A program made the translations under genes and the position numbers. DNA of 36,078 nucleotides from CAUTNH01 sp963543845 (GTDB lineage Bacteria; Bacillota_I; Bacilli_A; Acholeplasmatales; Acholeplasmataceae). Numbering within the stretch: position 1 is the stretch's first letter; each line of letters begins with the position of its first letter. This document shows positions 32,273 through 36,078 of this stretch, piece by piece. The notes under the pieces are model-generated. The model was not told the origin of the DNA. It saw nothing but the letters and a program-made list of their open reading frames with translations, and searched no databases. The stretch lies in contig CAUUCL010000011.1 in NCBI GenBank assembly GCA_963543845.1, positions 1-36,078 of the forward strand. The letters run 5' to 3'.

Positions 32273-32281
32273 TGGTATAAT
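32273..32281 (+). promoter_or_regulatory. Extended -10 promoter upstream of the membrane gene and tldDE
   Basis: TGGTATAAT, 38 nt before the ATG at 32320, with AAGGGG as ribosome site. It starts five bases after the DJ-1 stop and no terminator is seen before it, so read-through may add to expression. Confidence 0.6.
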
Positions 32282-32319
32282 AAATAAAATAATTAAAATA
32301 TAGTTAAGGGGTTATAAAA

Positions 32320-33306
32320 ATGAAAAATAAAAGTTTAAGTCAAAAAATAATTAGCATTGTTTCGCTAGTTGCAGTAGTTTTTATCTTATTATTAGAGATA
32401 AAGTTTTTAGTTCAAATAAATCGTTTAGGAGCACAAGGTCAAACAATTAAAAGACCAATTGAACTTTATAGCAAACTTGGAGTTGTGATTGGTTTTGGGT
32501 TTTTATCGGCTGTAATGGTATATTTATCGAATTTTTTAAATTTTAAAACCGATAAAGCAAGAAAAGATTTTTCAATTGCAGTATGTGTGTTTGTGTTTAT
32601 AAATTTATTATTAGCAATTGTATTTTTAACAACAGAGGCAAGTGATTTTGCAAAATTGTTCCAATTAAATGATAAATCTAAAAGAAATATTAGTTATTAT
32701 TTCTTTCATATAAAAAAAGAATTTTTAATTTTTGTATTTAGTTTAGTTATTTTTGTAAATGAAGTAATCAATTTTTCAAAAAATAAAAAAGAACAAATTA
32801 GACAATCACATGTATATTTTTTAGTTGTTCTTGCAACTTTTATAAATGCTTTATTTTTAATGGTTTCAATTCTTGATACAAAACAAATCCCAGAGGTATA
32901 CTTTGATTCACGCTTTAAACCATCAATTATTTCTGCAGTTGTATTTTCTGTAATTGGATTTTTAGTATCATTTGTTCATATTTTTGTAACTATCGCTCAA
33001 AGAAGAGCAATTGGTAATGAGGCATTGTCTAATAAAAAAATTAAACTTGCTGGAATTATTTTAAACTCAGTTGAAATAGGTGCTCAAATTATAGCACTTG
33101 CGCTAATGAATTCTTTATCACTTCTTTCAACAACAAATTTCTATCAAACATTTTTTATGTTAGAGTATTTATTCTTACTTATTTTACTTGCTCAAAATCA
33201 AATTGCGCTAAGCGCATTTTCTATCGACCAAAGATTAGTTGATGAGAGAAATAAACGTCTACAAGATGAAGATGAAATGAAAGAAGTATTTAAAGGAACA
33301 ATCTAA
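32320..33306 (+). CDS. Multi-pass membrane protein, function unknown
   Basis: A 328-residue protein with about eight membrane helices (first at 9-31; others between 50 and 295) and a charged C-terminal tail of about 30 residues (RLVDERNKRLQDEDEMKE). No family recognised. It lies 12 nt upstream of tldD and is probably cotranscribed with tldD and tldE; a link to export of a TldD/E product is only a guess. Confidence 0.8.
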   Translation: MKNKSLSQKIISIVSLVAVVFILLLEIKFLVQINRLGAQGQTIKRPIELYSKLGVVIGFGFLSAVMVYLSNFLNFKTDKARKDFSIAVCVFVFINLLLAIVFLTTEASDFAKLFQLNDKSKRNISYYFFHIKKEFLIFVFSLVIFVNEVINFSKNKKEQIRQSHVYFLVVLATFINALFLMVSILDTKQIPEVYFDSRFKPSIISAVVFSVIGFLVSFVHIFVTIAQRRAIGNEALSNKKIKLAGIILNSVEIGAQIIALALMNSLSLLSTTNFYQTFFMLEYLFLLILLAQNQIALSAFSIDQRLVDERNKRLQDEDEMKEVFKGTI

Positions 33307-33318
33307 AAGGGTGATTTA

Positions 33319-34704
33319 ATGATCTCGAAAGAAGAGGCTAAAAAATTTTTAGATAAAGCGTTATCTAATGGTGTTGATTATTGTGATTTTTTCTTTGAAA
33401 GAACAAAATCTCTTTCAATTGGCGCAAGAAGTGGAAAAGTTAGAGAAGCAGTTTATGATGTGTTATATGGCTTTGGAATTCGTCTTATGAAAGGCGAGGA
33501 TGTTGTTTATGGTTATGAGAGTGGTTTTAGCCTTATGGCATTTGAAAAGCTTTTAACTAATTTAATGGGAACATTCAAAGGCCCTGCTACAAAATGTCCT
33601 GATTTTTCTACTGAGAGAGTATTTCCATCTAAGTCTAAAATTAAAATAGATGATATTAAGCCAAGTGATAAAAGAGATTTTTTAATTGATATTACAAATA
33701 AAATATTAAAAAAAGATAAAAAAATAATTGAAGCTGATGCAAGGATAAATCAATCCGAGCAAGAGGTTTTAATAGTAAATTCAAAAGGTACATATCAACA
33801 TGATTTCAGACCATATATAAGAGTTGTAATATCAGCTCTTGCAAAAGATGAGGAAAGCGGAGCATTAGAAAATAGTTATCGCATATTTTCAAAACAAGGT
33901 GGATATGAACTTGTTTTAGATAATGATTTTTCAAATGGTATTGATGATATTTCTAAAACTGCCGTTGAGCTTTTAAAAGCCGATAAGATAATTCCTGGTA
34001 AATATCCAGTAATTTTAGATAATGGATTCGGCGGAGTAATTTTCCATGAGGCGTGTGGCCATCCACTTGAGGCAAGCGCAATATCGCTTGGACTTAGTCC
34101 ATTTGTTGGAAAAATCGGTGAGCAAATTGCAAGTCCCATTCTTTCAGCATATGATGATGGAACAATTAAAGGTTCTTGGGGACACTTAAACATTGATGAT
34201 GAGGGAAACTTCCCAACTAAAAATTTACTTATTGAAAATGGTATTTTAAAAAATTATATGGTAGATTATAAAAACGGTTTGAAAATAAATATGAAACCAA
34301 CAGGCTGTTCACGACGTGAAAGTTATAAATATGCTCCAACATCAAGAATGACTTCAACTTATATTGCTGCGGGTAAATCTAAAAAAGAAGATTTATTTAA
34401 AGGTGTTAAATTAGGAATATATGCTAAAAGTCTTGGTGGGGGACAAGTATCACCTGCAACAGGTGAGTTTAACTTTGGAATATCTGAGGGTTATTATGTT
34501 CGTGATGGTAAAATTTGTGAACTTGTTAAAGGTGCTATGCTAATAGGACATGGGGCAGATATACTAAAACAAATTGATATGATTGCTGATAATTGTGCTC
34601 TTGGTGAGGGTATGTGTGGTGCAAGCAGTGGTAGTATTCCTGTTGATGTTGGTCAGCCTACGATAAGAGTTCAAAACTTAATTGTAGGAGGTGGCAAGCA
34701 ATGA
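33319..34704 (+). CDS. tldD: TldD family metalloprotease subunit
   Basis: The catalytic partner of the TldD/TldE heterodimer, which trims unfolded or ribosomally made peptides. The 461-residue protein has the zinc motif HEACGH (H243, E244, H248), SGSIPVDVGQPTIRV at the C-terminus, and SLGGGQVSPATGEFNFG, all typical for TldD. AAGGGTG precedes the ATG. Its TGA stop overlaps the tldE ATG. Confidence 0.96.
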   Translation: MISKEEAKKFLDKALSNGVDYCDFFFERTKSLSIGARSGKVREAVYDVLYGFGIRLMKGEDVVYGYESGFSLMAFEKLLTNLMGTFKGPATKCPDFSTERVFPSKSKIKIDDIKPSDKRDFLIDITNKILKKDKKIIEADARINQSEQEVLIVNSKGTYQHDFRPYIRVVISALAKDEESGALENSYRIFSKQGGYELVLDNDFSNGIDDISKTAVELLKADKIIPGKYPVILDNGFGGVIFHEACGHPLEASAISLGLSPFVGKIGEQIASPILSAYDDGTIKGSWGHLNIDDEGNFPTKNLLIENGILKNYMVDYKNGLKINMKPTGCSRRESYKYAPTSRMTSTYIAAGKSKKEDLFKGVKLGIYAKSLGGGQVSPATGEFNFGISEGYYVRDGKICELVKGAMLIGHGADILKQIDMIADNCALGEGMCGASSGSIPVDVGQPTIRVQNLIVGGGKQ

Positions 34705-36014
34705 TTAGCGAGTTATTAAAATACTCTAAAGAAGTTGGATTTTCAGATTTTGAGATTGTAAAAAATCTAAACGAATCCCTTTCACTTGAAAGACGTGATG
34801 GAAAAATTGTGAAAAATGAAATTTCAAATGAATCTAGTTTTTCTTTCAAAGGTCTTGTAAATGGTAAAGCAGTTTATGCTGACAGCGAAGAAGATACACC
34901 CGAGGCATTAAAAAAAGTTATTGATATGATGCTTAAAAACTCAGAACTTATTACAATAAATGAGCCAGAGCTTTTATATCCAGGAGATAAAAAATATCCC
35001 AAGGTTCCAGAGAGAAATTTTGATTTTTCAAAAATTAAAATCGAGGATAAGATTGCACTTTTAGAAAAAATGGAAAAAGAAGCATTAAAAACTCCAAATC
35101 TTATGAAACTTGCGGGATGCTACTATCAAGAAACTAAAAATAAAACAATTATGGCAAACACTCTTGGCCTTAATTTATCAGAAGAAGCATCATATGCTTA
35201 TATATATCCATACATTGTATTAAAAAAAGATGATGATATTGCTGAGGGGTATGAACTTAGTTTTTCATATGATTTTAAAGGTCTTGATCCAATTAAAAGC
35301 ATTCGAAAATGCTCAGATGTTGTAAATCAAAAATTAGGTGCTGTAAAGGATATTGAATCTGGAAGTTATACTTGTGTTTTTGATAAAAAGACAATGGCGA
35401 TTCTTCTTAGTTCTTTTTCCAATCATTTTAAAGCATCATCAAGATATGCAAATAGAACTAAGCTTTCAGATAAATTAAACAAAGAAATAGCATCAAGCCT
35501 AATTACTATTAAAGATAATCCATTATCGGATAAAGCAATTTTAAATTCATCATTTGATGATGAAGGAGTTGCAACTAAGGAAAAAGTTATTGTTGATAAG
35601 GGTGTATTTAAGATGTTTTTAAATAATTTAAAAATGTCTAAAATATATAATGAAACTCTAACAGGAAATGGTTCGGGATGTTCTCCTAAAAACTTTTATA
35701 TAGAAAATGGTAAAACTAAATTTGAAGATGCAATCAAGGATATTAAATATGGTTTTATGATTGAAAGTCTTTCAGGCCTTCATGCGGGAATAAATAATAT
35801 CTCGGGTGATTTTTCACTTCAAGCAAGTGGTAAAATAATTGAAAATGGTAAAATCTCAAAGTCTGTAAAAATGATTGTTGTATCAGGGAACTTTTTTAAA
35901 CTTTTAGAAAATCCTAAATTTGTTTGCAATGATTTAGAATTTTTACCAGATTTAATGAATGTAGCATCTCCTGCGATTGTTTTTGATAATATTGTTGTAG
36001 CAGGTTCAAAATAA
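34701..36014 (+). CDS. tldE: TldE/PmbA family protease subunit
   Basis: The non-catalytic partner (PmbA family) of TldD: 437 residues, no HExxxH motif, with GNGSGCSP, ESLSGLHAGINNISGDFSL and the C-terminal SPAIVFDNIVVAG that characterise this half. It starts in the TldD stop (ATGA) with GGAGGTGG upstream inside tldD. In other bacteria the pair matures microcin B17 and other modified peptides and degrades the antitoxin CcdA. No precursor peptide gene is visible in this window. Confidence 0.96.
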   Translation: MISELLKYSKEVGFSDFEIVKNLNESLSLERRDGKIVKNEISNESSFSFKGLVNGKAVYADSEEDTPEALKKVIDMMLKNSELITINEPELLYPGDKKYPKVPERNFDFSKIKIEDKIALLEKMEKEALKTPNLMKLAGCYYQETKNKTIMANTLGLNLSEEASYAYIYPYIVLKKDDDIAEGYELSFSYDFKGLDPIKSIRKCSDVVNQKLGAVKDIESGSYTCVFDKKTMAILLSSFSNHFKASSRYANRTKLSDKLNKEIASSLITIKDNPLSDKAILNSSFDDEGVATKEKVIVDKGVFKMFLNNLKMSKIYNETLTGNGSGCSPKNFYIENGKTKFEDAIKDIKYGFMIESLSGLHAGINNISGDFSLQASGKIIENGKISKSVKMIVVSGNFFKLLENPKFVCNDLEFLPDLMNVASPAIVFDNIVVAGSK

Positions 36015-36027
36015 AAACTTAAATAAA

Positions 36028-36078
36028 GGGGCTGTAAAGAAATAAGGCTCTAAAAGACGCACAGTAAAATGTGCGTTT
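36028..36078 (+). terminator. Terminator of tldE with half copy of the dispersed repeat
   Basis: GGGGCTGTAAAGAAA at 36028-36042 repeats one arm of the hairpins at 24801 and 27291. Inside it lies a second stem, ACGCACA (36057-36063) with TGTGCGT (36070-36076), followed by TT at the window edge. The other arm of the outer repeat may lie beyond the window, which would make a nested hairpin. Confidence 0.6.

Noticed and set aside
33876..34193. 105-codon antisense frame in tldD
   Set aside because: Antisense to the conserved metalloprotease core; no family resemblance or ribosome site.
1..36078. Use of the Mycoplasma genetic code (TGA as Trp)
   Set aside because: TGA ends several genes at exact family lengths and in ATGA overlaps, and tryptophan is encoded by TGG.
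1..36078. CRISPR array or other regularly spaced repeats
   Set aside because: No series of evenly spaced direct repeats is visible; the only repeats are the dispersed hairpins and short operator-like copies.

Overview
The window is very AT-rich and its reading frames look like those of a low-GC Gram-positive bacterium (Bacillota, Bacilli or a Mycoplasmatota-adjacent lineage such as the uncultured RF39 or Acholeplasma-like groups; the exact placement is inference). TGA is used as a stop in several overlapping gene pairs (ATGA at 3558-3561, 6386-6389, 9590-9593 and 34701-34704), so the code is the standard bacterial one and not the Mycoplasma code. Gene order around ruvX-trmR-trhP, yutD-yutI and rpmB-fakA matches arrangements known from Bacillus. 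No rRNA, CRISPR array, complete insertion sequence or phage gene is visible.

Left block, 186-14317, all on the minus strand: a tightly packed run of overlapping genes read from ruvX leftwards. It holds tRNA-modification genes (trmR, trhP1 and trhP2 for 5-methoxyuridine at U34; tsaE, tsaB and tsaD plus rimI for t6A), a YgjP-type metallopeptidase, then a cdaA group (c-di-AMP synthase, a 63-residue membrane protein, and a membrane PAS protein with a dead GGDEF domain). Next come a single ORF fusing 5-formyltetrahydrofolate cyclo-ligase, IspD and IspF, yutD, a NifU-type Fe-S protein, and a DegV/FakB fatty-acid-binding protein. The run ends with a large unknown membrane protein and a HEPN-like protein before a bidirectional terminator at 141-177.

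Middle block, 14419-24608, all on the plus strand: a NYN-domain protein, a Fur-family regulator lacking cysteines with an MsrA-MsrB fusion behind it, an unknown membrane protein coupled to argS, tRNA-Leu(CAA), an unknown multi-pass protein with a disordered Gln/Asn/Tyr/Asp-rich N-terminus, a CNNM/CorC-type protein, an AAA plus PD-(D/E)XK protein, and a Dps-type ferritin with a PerR-like box in its promoter.

Accessory pocket, 24609-27350, minus strand: a membrane-bound XRE-type regulator overlaps a secreted protein whose central glycine/serine-rich alternating segment recalls the membrane hairpin of beta-pore-forming toxins. The pocket is bracketed by two nearly identical terminator hairpins of a dispersed repeat family. 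To its right are an unknown membrane protein and rpmB (minus strand), then a plus-strand block: fakA, a double-anchored lipoprotein, an MTA/SAH-nucleosidase-like protein, a DJ-1 protein, a membrane protein, and the tldD/tldE protease pair.

Main points for a second look: the trifunctional folate/isoprenoid fusion (6386-7999); the cdaA neighbourhood without a visible cdaR or gdpP; two genes with no AUG/GUG/UUG start where one is expected (trhP1, apparently AUU or AUA or a frameshift; the CNNM gene, apparently AUC); and the regulator/secreted-protein cassette. Most promoters read here are extended -10 elements (TGnTATAAT) with poor -35 boxes, and two genes look leaderless or nearly so.
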